NCBI GenBank assembly: GCA_035476635.1 | Contig: DATILI010000009.1 | Coordinates: forward strand, 1-8,193 | Length of the DNA stretch: 8,193 nt | Origin: DATILI01 sp035476635 | Lineage (GTDB): Bacteria; Pseudomonadota; Gammaproteobacteria; Burkholderiales; Burkholderiaceae_C | Direction of reading: 5' to 3' | Part shown: positions 1-6,885 of the stretch, in pieces | Position numbering within the stretch: the stretch's first letter is position 1 | Layout: every line of letters begins with the position of its first letter | Position numbers and translations under genes: made by a program | Notes under the pieces: model-generated | Told to the model about the DNA's origin: nothing | Seen by the model: the letters and a program-made list of their open reading frames with translations, nothing else | Databases searched by the model: none

Positions 1-232
1 GTCGGACATCATCGGGGAGATCCGCGCAGCGACCTCCGAGCAAAGCCAGGGCATTGCGCAGGTGAACACGGCGGTGGCCCAGCTGGACCAGATGACGCAG
101 CAGAACTCGGCGCTGGTGGAGCAGTCGGCGGCGGCCGCCGATAGCCTGCGCGAGCAGGCCCATCGCCTGGCCGATGTCGTGGGTACCTTCCGCCTGGAGG
201 ATTCGGCGCAGCCGCGCGCCCTGCCGTCTTGA
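1..232 (+). CDS. Methyl-accepting chemotaxis protein, C-terminal end (5' truncated)
   Basis: The reading frame starting at base 2 is open for 76 codons and stops at TGA 230-232; the gene begins outside the window. The translated tail is a heptad-like helix rich in Gln, Ala and Ser, with the stretches EQSQGIAQVNTAV and MTQQNSALVEQSAAAADSL. This is the typical end of the cytoplasmic signalling domain of chemoreceptors, the antiparallel coiled coil that carries methylation sites and couples to CheA/CheW. The protein would sit in the inner membrane and relay ligand signals to the flagellar motor. It ends in ...RALPS, with no NWETF-like pentapeptide for tethering CheR/CheB, which is common in betaproteobacterial receptors. 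The sensor domain and ligand cannot be told from this fragment. Confidence 0.93.
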   Translation, partial: SDIIGEIRAATSEQSQGIAQVNTAVAQLDQMTQQNSALVEQSAAAADSLREQAHRLADVVGTFRLEDSAQPRALPS

Positions 233-304
233 CCCAGCGCCGCTTTACTTTTCGGATACACCGCCGACACTTGTCGTTGCATTTGGCAGCACCACAATGC
301 CGTC

Positions 305-1672
305 ATGAATGCTCCTGCAATTGCTCTCAATCGTTTCGGCCTCGGTGCCCTGCCCGACGAGCCGACGCCCGCTGACCCACAGCGATGGCTGCTTGCGCAG
401 TTCGAGAAGTACGAGGCGTTGCCATCGCCTTGGAAACCAGTCACGCATACACCTGCCTTGGTGGAAGTGTGGCTGGCGCAGCAGCGCGCGGTCAGGCAGG
501 CCCCGGAGGGCCAGCGCAGCGGGATTCGTGAGGCCTACCTGCGCAAAGGCCGAGAAGAGTATGTGGCCGCAGTGGGCGCCCGCACCACGAGCGCCTTGCA
601 AACCTCCACACCCTTTGTGGAGCGGCTCGTTCACTTCTGGTCCAACCATTTCGCGGTTTCGGTGGACAAGCTGCTGGTCGTAGGACTTGCCGGTGGTTTC
701 GAAGCAGACGCCATCCGCCCGAACGTGTTGGGCCGCTTCGAAGACCTGCTGCTGGCCGTGGTGCGCCATCCGGCAATGCTGCTTTACCTCGATCAGGCGC
801 AGTCCATAGGCCCGGGGAGCCCTGCTGGTCAGCGCGCGCAGAACCAGCAGCAGCGCGGCCGCGGCCTCAACGAGAACTTGGCGCGCGAGATCCTGGAGCT
901 GCATACGCTCGGCGTGCGCAGCGGCTACACGCAGGAGGACGTGACTGAATTCGCGCGGGCGCTCACTGGCTGGACGCTTCCAGGCGACGCGTCGGGCGAT
1001 GGCGCCGAAGCCACTTTCCGTTTCGTACGCGCCCTGCATGAGCCGGGTGCGCGAACCGTGCTGGGCCGCAGCTATGCCGACAGCGGCGAGCAGCAAGCCC
1101 GCGCCATCCTTCACGACCTGGTCACTGCACCCGCGACCGCGCGCCACATCGCCACCAAGCTCGCGCGCCACTTCGTTGCCGACGATCCTGCGCCGGCGCT
1201 GGTGCAGCGCCTTGCCGACGCCTTCCTGCGTACGGGCGGAGACTTGACCAGCGTATACCGGGAGCTGGTGGCGTCGCCGCAAGCCTGGCTGCCGGCACAG
1301 GCCAAGTTCAAGTCGCCCTGGGAGTGGAGCATTTCCTGCCTGCGCGCGGTGGGCCGGCGCGAGATGCCGGCAATGCAAGCCATCAATCTCATGAACCAAC
1401 TCGGCCAGCCGGTCTGGCGGCCCGGCTCACCAGCCGGCTACGCGGACCTGGCCGGCGCCTGGGCTGCGCCCGATGCGTTGATCCGACGCGTAGAGACCGC
1501 GCAACGGCTTGCCGAGCAGGCGGGCAATACTGTTGACGCCCGGAATCTTGCGCCTCGCGTTCTGCCTGGCGGCGTGCTCAGCGAGGCTACCGCAGGCGCG
1601 ATTGCTCGCGCCGACAGTGCTGGCACAGCGCTCGCGCTGCTGCTGGTTGCCCCTGAATTCCTGAGGAGATAA
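305..1672 (+). CDS. DUF1800 family protein
   Basis: A 455-residue protein with the hallmarks of the DUF1800 family: an N-terminal ALNRFGLGA segment (residues 7-15), FWSNHF (111-116), the long motif NENLAREILELHTLGV (189-204) followed by GYTQEDV and ARALTGW (217-223), and an LARHF segment near 286-290. The length fits the family. No export signal is evident at the N-terminus. The biochemical role of DUF1800 is not established. Its genes are regularly found directly before DUF1501 genes, as here, so the two products probably act together, perhaps at or outside the inner membrane. The start at 305 is the first ATG in this frame after the chemoreceptor stop. It has no clear Shine-Dalgarno sequence, so a nearby alternative cannot be excluded. 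Confidence 0.9.
   Translation: MNAPAIALNRFGLGALPDEPTPADPQRWLLAQFEKYEALPSPWKPVTHTPALVEVWLAQQRAVRQAPEGQRSGIREAYLRKGREEYVAAVGARTTSALQTSTPFVERLVHFWSNHFAVSVDKLLVVGLAGGFEADAIRPNVLGRFEDLLLAVVRHPAMLLYLDQAQSIGPGSPAGQRAQNQQQRGRGLNENLAREILELHTLGVRSGYTQEDVTEFARALTGWTLPGDASGDGAEATFRFVRALHEPGARTVLGRSYADSGEQQARAILHDLVTAPATARHIATKLARHFVADDPAPALVQRLADAFLRTGGDLTSVYRELVASPQAWLPAQAKFKSPWEWSISCLRAVGRREMPAMQAINLMNQLGQPVWRPGSPAGYADLAGAWAAPDALIRRVETAQRLAEQAGNTVDARNLAPRVLPGGVLSEATAGAIARADSAGTALALLLVAPEFLRR
1663..1668 (+). promoter_or_regulatory. Ribosome binding site of the DUF1501 gene
   Basis: GAGGAG lies 6 bases before ATG 1675 and runs into the TAA stop (1670-1672) of the DUF1800 gene. Only two bases separate that stop from the next start. 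Ribosomes ending DUF1800 translation are therefore placed to start DUF1501, which indicates translational coupling and a shared transcript. Confidence 0.8.
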
Positions 1673-1674
1673 GA

Positions 1675-2820
1675 ATGAGCCTGGACCGACGCAGCTTTCT
1701 GGGCACCGCCGCACTGCTGGCCGCCCCACGCGTGCTGTTTGCGCAGGCCGCCACGGAGCGGCGCTTCATCTTCATCATCCAGCGTGGTGCAGCCGACGGC
1801 CTGAATACCGTCATTCCGTACGCCGAACCGGCCTACGCCAGTGCGCGGGGAGGTCTGGCCATCGACCCTGCCAGCGCGCTGAAGCTGGATGGCACGTTCG
1901 CGTTGCATCCTTCCCTTGTAAATCTGCGCAACCTGTACGCGGCGGGACAGGCAAGCCTTTTCCACGCGGTCGCGTCGCCCTACCGGGACCGCTCGCACTT
2001 CGACGGCCAGAATGTGCTGGAAACGGGCGGCAATGCGCCCTACCAGGTCAAGGATGGTTGGATGAATCGGCTGCTGGGCGTGCTGCCGCGCAGCGGCAAG
2101 GAGGCCATCGCGTTTTCTCCGGCCATTCCGATGGCGCTTCGCGGCCCGGTTGATGTGACCTCCTATGCGCCTTCTGCACTGCCGCAAGCCAACGAGGACC
2201 TGATGATGCGCGTGGAGCAGCTTTATGCCAAGGATGGGCAGTTGCATGCGTTGTGGTCCTCCGCCCTGGAGGCACGGAGCATGGCGGGCGGCATGGGCGG
2301 CGGCGCGAACCGCCAGGATGCGACCACGCTGGGTCGCATGGCAGCGGGCTTTCTCGGCCGTGCAGACGGTCCTCGCATCGCGATGATCGAGACCGGTGGC
2401 TGGGACACGCACAGCGGACAGACTGCGCGGCTGGCCACACAGCTCAGGAACCTGGACAACCTATTGGCCGGCCTCCATGAGGGTTTGGGCGCCGCCTGGG
2501 ACAAGACGGTGATTCTCGTAGCCACCGAGTTTGGGCGAACCGTGGCGGCCAATGGCACTGGCGGAACCGATCACGGCACGGGTGCGGTGGCGATGATGGT
2601 CGGTGGCGCCGTGCAGGGCGGGCGCATCCTGACCGATTGGCCCGGCCTTGCAAGCGGCAACCTGTTGGACGGACGCGATTTGAAGCCGACGCTGGCACTC
2701 GACGCGCTTGTCACCGCAGCCTGCGCGGAAAGCTTTGCGCTGGAGCCTGACCGCATCTCGGCGGTGCTGTTCCCGCATGGCGCACGAGGCACGCCTGTGC
2801 CGCGCCTGCTGCGCGCGTAA
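1675..2820 (+). CDS. DUF1501 family protein, Tat-exported
   Basis: A 381-residue protein. The N-terminus carries a twin-arginine export signal: DRRSFLG at residues 4-10, then a hydrophobic Ala/Leu stretch and a likely cleavage after AQA (about residue 25). It should be folded in the cytoplasm and delivered to the periplasm. DUF1501 proteins are distant relatives of the alkaline phosphatase/sulfatase superfamily. Matching conserved patches are visible: SHFDGQ (107-112), GGWDTH (241-246), TEFGRT (284-289) and GGTDHGTG (296-303), whose Asp, Glu and His residues could bind metal. No substrate is known for the family and none can be read here. It is coupled to the DUF1800 gene upstream. The start is fixed by the ribosome binding site and the Tat motif. 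Confidence 0.93.
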   Translation: MSLDRRSFLGTAALLAAPRVLFAQAATERRFIFIIQRGAADGLNTVIPYAEPAYASARGGLAIDPASALKLDGTFALHPSLVNLRNLYAAGQASLFHAVASPYRDRSHFDGQNVLETGGNAPYQVKDGWMNRLLGVLPRSGKEAIAFSPAIPMALRGPVDVTSYAPSALPQANEDLMMRVEQLYAKDGQLHALWSSALEARSMAGGMGGGANRQDATTLGRMAAGFLGRADGPRIAMIETGGWDTHSGQTARLATQLRNLDNLLAGLHEGLGAAWDKTVILVATEFGRTVAANGTGGTDHGTGAVAMMVGGAVQGGRILTDWPGLASGNLLDGRDLKPTLALDALVTAACAESFALEPDRISAVLFPHGARGTPVPRLLRA

Positions 2821-2973
2821 GAACTGATGGCGTGCGTGTGAGCCACCTTCCCTGAAGAGCATGCTACGCAGCCGGCCAGCCGCGTCGATGAACTGCTGCC
2901 GCATCGCTGGAAGTCAATCGCCCAATACGATCTCGTTCGTCTCATCACAGAAGTGCAGCGTGGCCAAGGCGCT

Positions 2974-4566
2974 TTACAGCAGCACGAGCAGCAGCAGGCA
3001 CAGCACGATCAGCCCCACCTCCATCCATTCCTGGTGCGACATGCTGCGCATCCGGCGAAACGTCAGCGTCAGCACTGGCACCAGCAGGGCGAGGCCCGCC
3101 CAGCGGTCCAGCGGCGCGAGGCACACGCGTGCCAGCATCCACAGCCAGGCGCAGTGCGCCAGGAAACCCCAGAACTCGGCCCGGCTCGTTTCCGCGGTGA
3201 GATTCACCGTGCGGCGCCAGCCGGTGGCCACGGCCTGCCACCATTCCATTTCCTCGGCGTCCAGCAGCTTGTGCAGGCCGTGCAGGGCCAGCACGCCCAG
3301 CAGAACCGGCCCGAAATAGCCCGACCCCAGGGCCAGGCCGACATAGAGCGGATGGCTGTAGCCCGTGCCGCCACCCAGGCTCGCCGTGACCAGCGCCCAC
3401 AGGCCGGCTACCGCGAGCACGGTGGCAACCGCCACCACGCCCTGGGGTACGCCCACGCGCCGCAGCGTGCGCCCGCCGGCGAACAGGCCGAGCGCCACCA
3501 CCGTGGCGCCAAGAAACCACTTCAACAGGTCGCTGGTGGCGGCCCTGTCGCGATACGGTGTGGCCGAAAAGCGGCTCGACTCGGGCGGATCGAGCGCGCG
3601 CTTCGCGGGCGACCATTCGCGGCCAGCCTCCTGCCGGGCTACCAAGAGGCGCTGGCTCCAGCCGATGGCTTGCGGCGCCGCGTTGGCCAGCGCCAGCTCC
3701 ATGTGATAAAGACGGCCGGCGTCGTCCAGGTCGTGCGGCACCAGCACGTGGGCCAAGCCTGCCTTGCCATTGGCGGCCAGCAGCGCGGGCAACTGCTCGC
3801 GCCAATACGCGGCGGCGGGCGGCCCCTCGCAGACCAGGGGGTCAGACTCCGCGCCGGGTTTCAGCAGCGTGACCTCATTGGCTTGCATGACGCTCTGCGT
3901 TATCGACGGGCGGTCCCAGTTGCAGGCGAAGCGCAGCGTGCCTTGCAAAACGATGTCCGGCCGGTGGATGGGCAGCGGCACCGAGCTGGTATTGGCCAGA
4001 CGCAGCGACAGGATCAGGCGCACCTGGCCGTCGACGGAGGGCGCGGCCCAGATACCGGGCGCGATGGGCCGCATGTCGCGCATCTCCAGCGTGAAATACG
4101 GCGCGCGCCTGGCGCTGTCTTCCCAGCGCAGGGCCAATGCCTGGGTGAGCGCGCCCTGCCACGCGGTGCGAAAGGGGGCGTCCAGTACGCTGTCGCGCTT
4201 TCGGCCGCGCGCAATGGCCGCGGCCACGTCGTCCTGCGGCGCCTTCGCCTTGCCGGGCAACTGGCGCTTGAGCCACGCCCAGGCGCCGGGCTGGGGCGCG
4301 GGCGCCGGGTTGATCGGCACCGCACCGGTGATCTGGTCCAGGTAAGCATGCGTCAACTCGCGGCGCAGGGCTTCCTGGTCGGCTTTTGGTGCCTCGGCGC
4401 TGCGCATCAGATTCACCAGGAAGTACGCCTGCGCGGCATTGCTGCCCATGCGGGTCTCATACAGCGCGGCGGTGAACGCGGGTGGGACGGAAGGCGGATT
4501 GGCCGCAAACGCCTCGCCGTACAGCACAAGCAGGGGCCAGAGAATATTGCGCAGGATTCGCGTCAT
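2974..4566 (-). CDS. Exported multi-pass membrane protein with C-terminal DUF805-like segment
   Basis: Read from ATG 4566, the product has 530 residues. Residues 1-21 (MTRILRNILWPLLVLYGEAFA) look like a signal peptide or signal anchor. The frame extends upstream to an ATG at 4695, but the extra 43 residues are not signal-like, so I chose the internal start even though its Shine-Dalgarno is weak. Residues 22-345 are predicted periplasmic and hold only two cysteines (215 and 246), a possible disulfide. Six hydrophobic segments follow, near 347-366, 376-398, 408-430, 465-484, 488-503 and 515-530. The part from about 458 (TSRAEFWGF ... LTLTFRRMRS) resembles DUF805 membrane proteins, whose function is unknown. 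The large N-terminal part is not a family I recognise. The gene is convergent with DUF1501 and divergent from the downstream cluster. Confidence 0.82.
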   Translation of the reverse strand: MTRILRNILWPLLVLYGEAFAANPPSVPPAFTAALYETRMGSNAAQAYFLVNLMRSAEAPKADQEALRRELTHAYLDQITGAVPINPAPAPQPGAWAWLKRQLPGKAKAPQDDVAAAIARGRKRDSVLDAPFRTAWQGALTQALALRWEDSARRAPYFTLEMRDMRPIAPGIWAAPSVDGQVRLILSLRLANTSSVPLPIHRPDIVLQGTLRFACNWDRPSITQSVMQANEVTLLKPGAESDPLVCEGPPAAAYWREQLPALLAANGKAGLAHVLVPHDLDDAGRLYHMELALANAAPQAIGWSQRLLVARQEAGREWSPAKRALDPPESSRFSATPYRDRAATSDLLKWFLGATVVALGLFAGGRTLRRVGVPQGVVAVATVLAVAGLWALVTASLGGGTGYSHPLYVGLALGSGYFGPVLLGVLALHGLHKLLDAEEMEWWQAVATGWRRTVNLTAETSRAEFWGFLAHCAWLWMLARVCLAPLDRWAGLALLVPVLTLTFRRMRSMSHQEWMEVGLIVLCLLLLVLL

Positions 4567-4631
4567 GGCTTTGTTATTGGCAGATGGGAAGGGTCTGAAT
4601 GCGCGGTTGGCTCGGGATGATATGGCATCGC

Positions 4632-4641
4632 GAAACTGCGG
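4632..4641 (-). repeat. Inverted partial copy of the CCGCAG-type repeat
   Basis: GAAACTGCGG here is the exact reverse complement of CCGCAGTTTC at 4718-4727 in the first direct-repeat copy. The two 10-bp arms are about 76 bp apart inside the divergent intergenic region. It could be a degraded third copy, half of a regulator site, or chance; ten bases in GC-rich DNA is weak evidence. Confidence 0.35.
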
Positions 4642-4715
4642 CAAACCCATAGGCGCCGTCGCCTTGGCTATATATGATTGCAACGCGGCACGCATCGTTG
4701 TCGACGGCCAGCTTG

Positions 4716-4757
4716 TTCCGCAGTTTCTGCGGGATACATTACGTCAGTCGTCACATC
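4716..4757 (+). repeat. Direct repeat, copy 1, with internal hairpin
   Basis: The first 26 bases match 6369-6394 at 25 positions; the next 16 match at about 11, giving roughly 36 of 42. The core is a perfect 6-bp inverted repeat, CCGCAG-TTT-CTGCGG (4718-4732), followed by GATACATTA. It ends 22 bases before the start codon of the AhpD-like gene. There is no T-run after the stem, so it is not a standard terminator. It may be an operator, a leader RNA structure or a recombination-site remnant. Confidence 0.8.
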
Positions 4758-4769
4758 GCACCTCATTCC

Positions 4770-4773
4770 GGAG
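4770..4773 (+). promoter_or_regulatory. Ribosome binding site choosing the start of the AhpD-like gene
   Basis: GGAG lies 6 bases before ATG 4780. The frame is open back to 4678, but the extra 34 residues are Arg/Cys/Ser-rich, unlike the family, and would be encoded across the direct repeat. This site supports the internal start. Confidence 0.65.
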
Positions 4774-4779
4774 CGCATC

Positions 4780-5385
4780 ATGTTTCTATCAAATCCCGAG
4801 CCTACCGAGGCCGTCCAGCGCGTCTACAAGTCCACCTCCGACGCGCAAGGATTCGTGATGAACCTTGCCGCCGCCTGGGCTTGGCGGCCGGACGTTTTCG
4901 AATCCTTTGCTGCCCTGCGTTCGCAGCTGACTGCGAGTTCAACGCTAAGCAAGCGGGACCAGGCCCTCCTGGTGTGTGCGATGGCATCACAACTGGGCGA
5001 TTCGTACTGCGCTCTGGCCTGGGGCAAAGTACTCGCTGCGCAAGCCGGTGCAGCGCCAGCAGCAGCGGTCCTCCAAGGACAGAGCCATCCTGATCTAGCC
5101 GCTCGCGATCTCGCGCTTACCAACTGGGCCCGCAAGCTTGTTGCCAATCCCAGCAGCACAACTGAAGACGATGTCGCATCGCTGCGCCGCGCTGGCCTCG
5201 ACGATAGAGCAATCTTCGAGGTGACTGCATTCATCGCCTTTCGCCTAGCGTTCTCCACAGTCAACGACGCCCTGGGTGCCGCGCCAGACTGGCAGCTCGT
5301 GCAGTCGGCTCCGCCGGAAGTAAGGTCTGCTGTCAACTACGGGCGAGCGCCAGAATCACCACCCGCTGCTCAGCCAAACCAGTGA
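4780..5385 (+). CDS. AhpD-like / carboxymuconolactone decarboxylase family protein without CxxC
   Basis: A 201-residue all-helical protein of the AhpD/CMD superfamily. The recognisable parts are the core helix KRDQALLVCAMASQLGDSYCALAWGK (residues 58-83), and later LTNWARKL (113-120), a Thr-Glu-Asp-Asp-Val turn (128-132), and a tail helix in which EVTAFIAF precedes VNDALG, as in peroxidase-related members. Active AhpD-type enzymes use a CxxC pair plus a nearby His. Here the first Cys position is Asp/Ser (DSYC, residues 74-77) and the His position is Trp81, so only Cys77 remains. Cys66 is present one turn earlier in the helix. Classical two-cysteine peroxidase chemistry is therefore unlikely unless Cys66 takes part. 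It is the first gene of a packed run, with the next start 10 bases after its stop. Confidence 0.8.
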   Translation: MFLSNPEPTEAVQRVYKSTSDAQGFVMNLAAAWAWRPDVFESFAALRSQLTASSTLSKRDQALLVCAMASQLGDSYCALAWGKVLAAQAGAAPAAAVLQGQSHPDLAARDLALTNWARKLVANPSSTTEDDVASLRRAGLDDRAIFEVTAFIAFRLAFSTVNDALGAAPDWQLVQSAPPEVRSAVNYGRAPESPPAAQPNQ

Positions 5386-5395
5386 CGCCTAGCCA

Positions 5396-5857
5396 ATGAG
5401 TTTTCACATCTATGTCGCGCGAGACGGATTCAAATCCAACCCCATCAGTGCGGCCGATTGGGTTGATGCCGCGCGCCAGTGTCCAACGCTTGATGTACGT
5501 GATGAGGTCAGTCGATCGGGTACGCGCATCTCCCTTGCAAAGCTGAAATCTCATCGCCGACAGCACTTGTCACTCGATCCGCATGGCCTCATTCACGCGC
5601 AAGATCCAAATCAAGAGCTTGTCAAGGTGATGTTCGAACTGGCCGGACTGCTCAATGCCGGTGTGTACAGTGAAAAGCGGAAGCGCTTTCAGTCAGTGGA
5701 CGATTGGCGAGATCGAACCAATTCATATCGCGTACAAAGAGATCGTCAGCTGACGGAAGCGCGCAAGCGTCGGCGCCGCCGAGTTGCCATGTACATCGCC
5801 ATACTTGCGTCGTCAGCAATTTTTGGGTGGTTCATCGGAGGCAGAAGTGCTGGCTAA
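5396..5857 (+). CDS. Tail-anchored membrane protein of unknown function
   Basis: A 153-residue protein that I cannot place in a named family. The N-terminal part (MSFHIYVARDGF, then ISAADWVDAARQCPTL) reads as a small soluble alpha/beta domain. The middle has DPHGLIHAQDPNQELVKVMF (61-80) and a conserved-looking VYSEKRKRF (90-98). Residues 110-129 form a charged helix ending in a run of five arginines, followed by one hydrophobic segment (131-147) and a short GGRSAG end. The positive charges before the helix predict a cytoplasmic N-terminal domain held to the membrane by its tail. No Shine-Dalgarno is seen, so translation may depend on coupling to the gene ending 10 bases upstream. Its end overlaps the next gene by 11 bases. 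GC is lower than in the left half of the window. Confidence 0.75.
   Translation: MSFHIYVARDGFKSNPISAADWVDAARQCPTLDVRDEVSRSGTRISLAKLKSHRRQHLSLDPHGLIHAQDPNQELVKVMFELAGLLNAGVYSEKRKRFQSVDDWRDRTNSYRVQRDRQLTEARKRRRRRVAMYIAILASSAIFGWFIGGRSAG
5837..5841 (+). promoter_or_regulatory. Ribosome binding site for a GTG start
   Basis: GGAGG with a 5-base spacer precedes GTG 5847-5849 and lies within the last codons of the preceding gene. The in-frame ATGs at 5784 and 5880 have no comparable site, so this decides the start of the PH-like membrane protein. Confidence 0.7.
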
Positions 5858-6368
5858 CCCTTGCATCGAGAACGGCCGCATGGTGCAAATCCTTGGAACG
5901 GCCACCGTTGTCCTCGCAGCGGGTTGGTTTTCCCGACAAGCCCAACCCAGAGTTGCCGCCGGATGGACGCACTCCACGTACACCCTCGTCATCAAGGCCC
6001 TGACGCTGCTCTTCGCGGCATTCATGACAGCGGCAGTTCTCTTCAACGGACTTGCAATCTTCAATCAAGATTGGTGGGTTGCTCCGGTGTTTCTGCTGAC
6101 CGTTGCGGCGTCGTACCTTTTCGTCTATGAGGTCTTCTTTACAAGCCTTCGTTGGAACGAAATGGAAGTCGAAGTTCGGCATTTTCCGTTCAGGCCAAGA
6201 GCCATGAAGTTTCAGGATATCGTCTCTGTCAAATTTCACGGCACCACTGAGTCAGTGACGTTTAGCAGCCAGACGGGATCTCGAATTTGGTTCCCTTATG
6301 GCTATCGGGTTGGCGCCAGGAGACTGTTTGCGCTGATGAGCGCGCGAGATGCCGACTCTGAGGCGTAA
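5847..6368 (+). CDS. Small membrane protein with PH-like C-terminal domain
   Basis: From GTG 5847 the product has 173 residues. Hydrophobic segments lie near 13-28, 47-73 and 78-97. The C-terminal 75 residues (LRWNEMEVEVRHFPFRPRAMKFQDIVSVKF, then a TTESVTFSS strand and WFPYGY, ending in a helix ARRLFALMSAR) have the strand-rich layout plus final helix of bacterial PH-like domains fused to membrane helices. The family assignment rests on layout, not on a catalytic signature, and no function is known for this arrangement. The start overlaps the previous gene by 11 bases, so the two membrane proteins are made together and may form a complex. The first ATG in this region (5880) is a weaker alternative start, giving 162 residues. 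The stop lies immediately before direct-repeat copy 2. Confidence 0.7.
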   Translation: MLANPCIENGRMVQILGTATVVLAAGWFSRQAQPRVAAGWTHSTYTLVIKALTLLFAAFMTAAVLFNGLAIFNQDWWVAPVFLLTVAASYLFVYEVFFTSLRWNEMEVEVRHFPFRPRAMKFQDIVSVKFHGTTESVTFSSQTGSRIWFPYGYRVGARRLFALMSARDADSEA

Positions 6369-6410
6369 TTCCGCAGGTTCTGCGGGATACATTAGGTTAG
6401 CCGTCGCAAC
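6369..6410 (+). repeat. Direct repeat, copy 2, with internal hairpin
   Basis: Near-identical to 4716-4741 over its first 26 bases. The one difference, T to G, falls in the 3-base loop of the hairpin (CCGCAG-GTT-CTGCGG, 6371-6385), leaving the stem intact. It starts directly after the stop codon of the PH-like gene and ends 16 bases before the ATG of the SRPBCC gene. In both copies the repeat therefore lies just upstream of a gene start. Confidence 0.8.
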
Positions 6411-6426
6411 TCGTTTCACCCATCCT

Positions 6427-6867
6427 ATGCATATCGAAGAACGCGTCCACATCGCAGTCCCCCCCATGGTCATCGACCACATTTGGAGCGAAGTCGACCG
6501 ATGGCATCTTTGGGACCCGGACACCAAGCAAGCCCGACTCAATGGGCCATTCGCAGTTGGAACAAAGGGCCGGATTTCCCCCAGCAAGGGCATGGGCGTG
6601 CCAATGGCTGTCACAGAGCGTACCGAAGGCCGATCATTCACCGTGGAGGCTTACATCCCTCTATTTCGCATGCACTTCGAGCACAAGGTGTCTCCGGTAG
6701 CCGGCGGTTCGGAAGTGGCTCACCGCGTGTGGTTCACGGGTGCCCTTGCCTTTCTGTTCGGGCCAGGCGTTGCCAAGCAAATTCGTGAGGGGCTTCCTCG
6801 AACCATGCAGTCACTTAAAACGTATGCCGAGCAACGCCCGCTGCTCGCAGCTCAGCTTGAACATTAG
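6427..6867 (+). CDS. SRPBCC (START/polyketide-cyclase fold) protein
   Basis: A 146-residue protein with the SRPBCC layout. It has an N-terminal strand MHIEERVHIAVPP, a helix VIDHIWSEVDRWHLWDPDTK (16-35), the turn LNGPFAVGTKGRISP (38-52), several amphipathic strands (FTVEAYIPLFRMHFEHKV, 71-88), and a long C-terminal helix (GVAKQIREGLPRTMQSLKTYAE, 114-135) that would cover the ligand cavity. The fold binds hydrophobic small molecules, but neither ligand nor reaction can be read from the sequence. I chose ATG 6427 because the frame upstream (to 6349) runs through the direct repeat and overlaps the previous gene. No clear Shine-Dalgarno is present. The GIY-YIG gene follows 18 bases after the stop, so the two are probably cotranscribed. 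Confidence 0.78.
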   Translation: MHIEERVHIAVPPMVIDHIWSEVDRWHLWDPDTKQARLNGPFAVGTKGRISPSKGMGVPMAVTERTEGRSFTVEAYIPLFRMHFEHKVSPVAGGSEVAHRVWFTGALAFLFGPGVAKQIREGLPRTMQSLKTYAEQRPLLAAQLEH

Positions 6868-6885
6868 ACGACCTAGGCGAGAACA

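Noticed and set aside
265..276. Inverted repeat CGACA-CT-TGTCG before the DUF1800 gene
   Set aside because: A 5-bp stem with a 2-base spacer in GC-rich DNA is easily chance. No promoter elements with proper spacing could be placed around it.
1438..2412. Antisense open frame (324 codons) across DUF1800/DUF1501
   Set aside because: It is low-complexity Arg/Ala-rich sequence opposite two well-supported genes; a similar shadow lies at 245-1399.
2821..2973. Bidirectional terminator between the convergent genes
   Set aside because: Only very short stems such as CTTC/GAAG are visible, with no T-run on either strand.
2953..4620. Long open frame on the + strand (555 codons) opposite the membrane protein gene
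   Set aside because: The translation is rich in Arg, Gln, Gly and His with no recognisable domain or hydrophobic pattern. The minus-strand frame has a signal peptide, membrane helices and a DUF805-like motif, so this is a high-GC shadow.
4567..4695. N-terminal extension of the minus-strand membrane protein to ATG 4695
   Set aside because: The added 43 residues are not a signal peptide and would bury the clear signal sequence beginning at 4566.
4716..4741. Reading the repeat copies as promoters or terminators
   Set aside because: No -35/-10 pair of good spacing is shared by both copies, and the stem is not followed by a T-run.
6868..6885. Possible attC fragment (CCTAGGCG) between the SRPBCC and nuclease genes
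   Set aside because: The gap is only 18 bases, with no GTT core and no paired arms; a short likeness to part of the 7726-7773 site is not enough.
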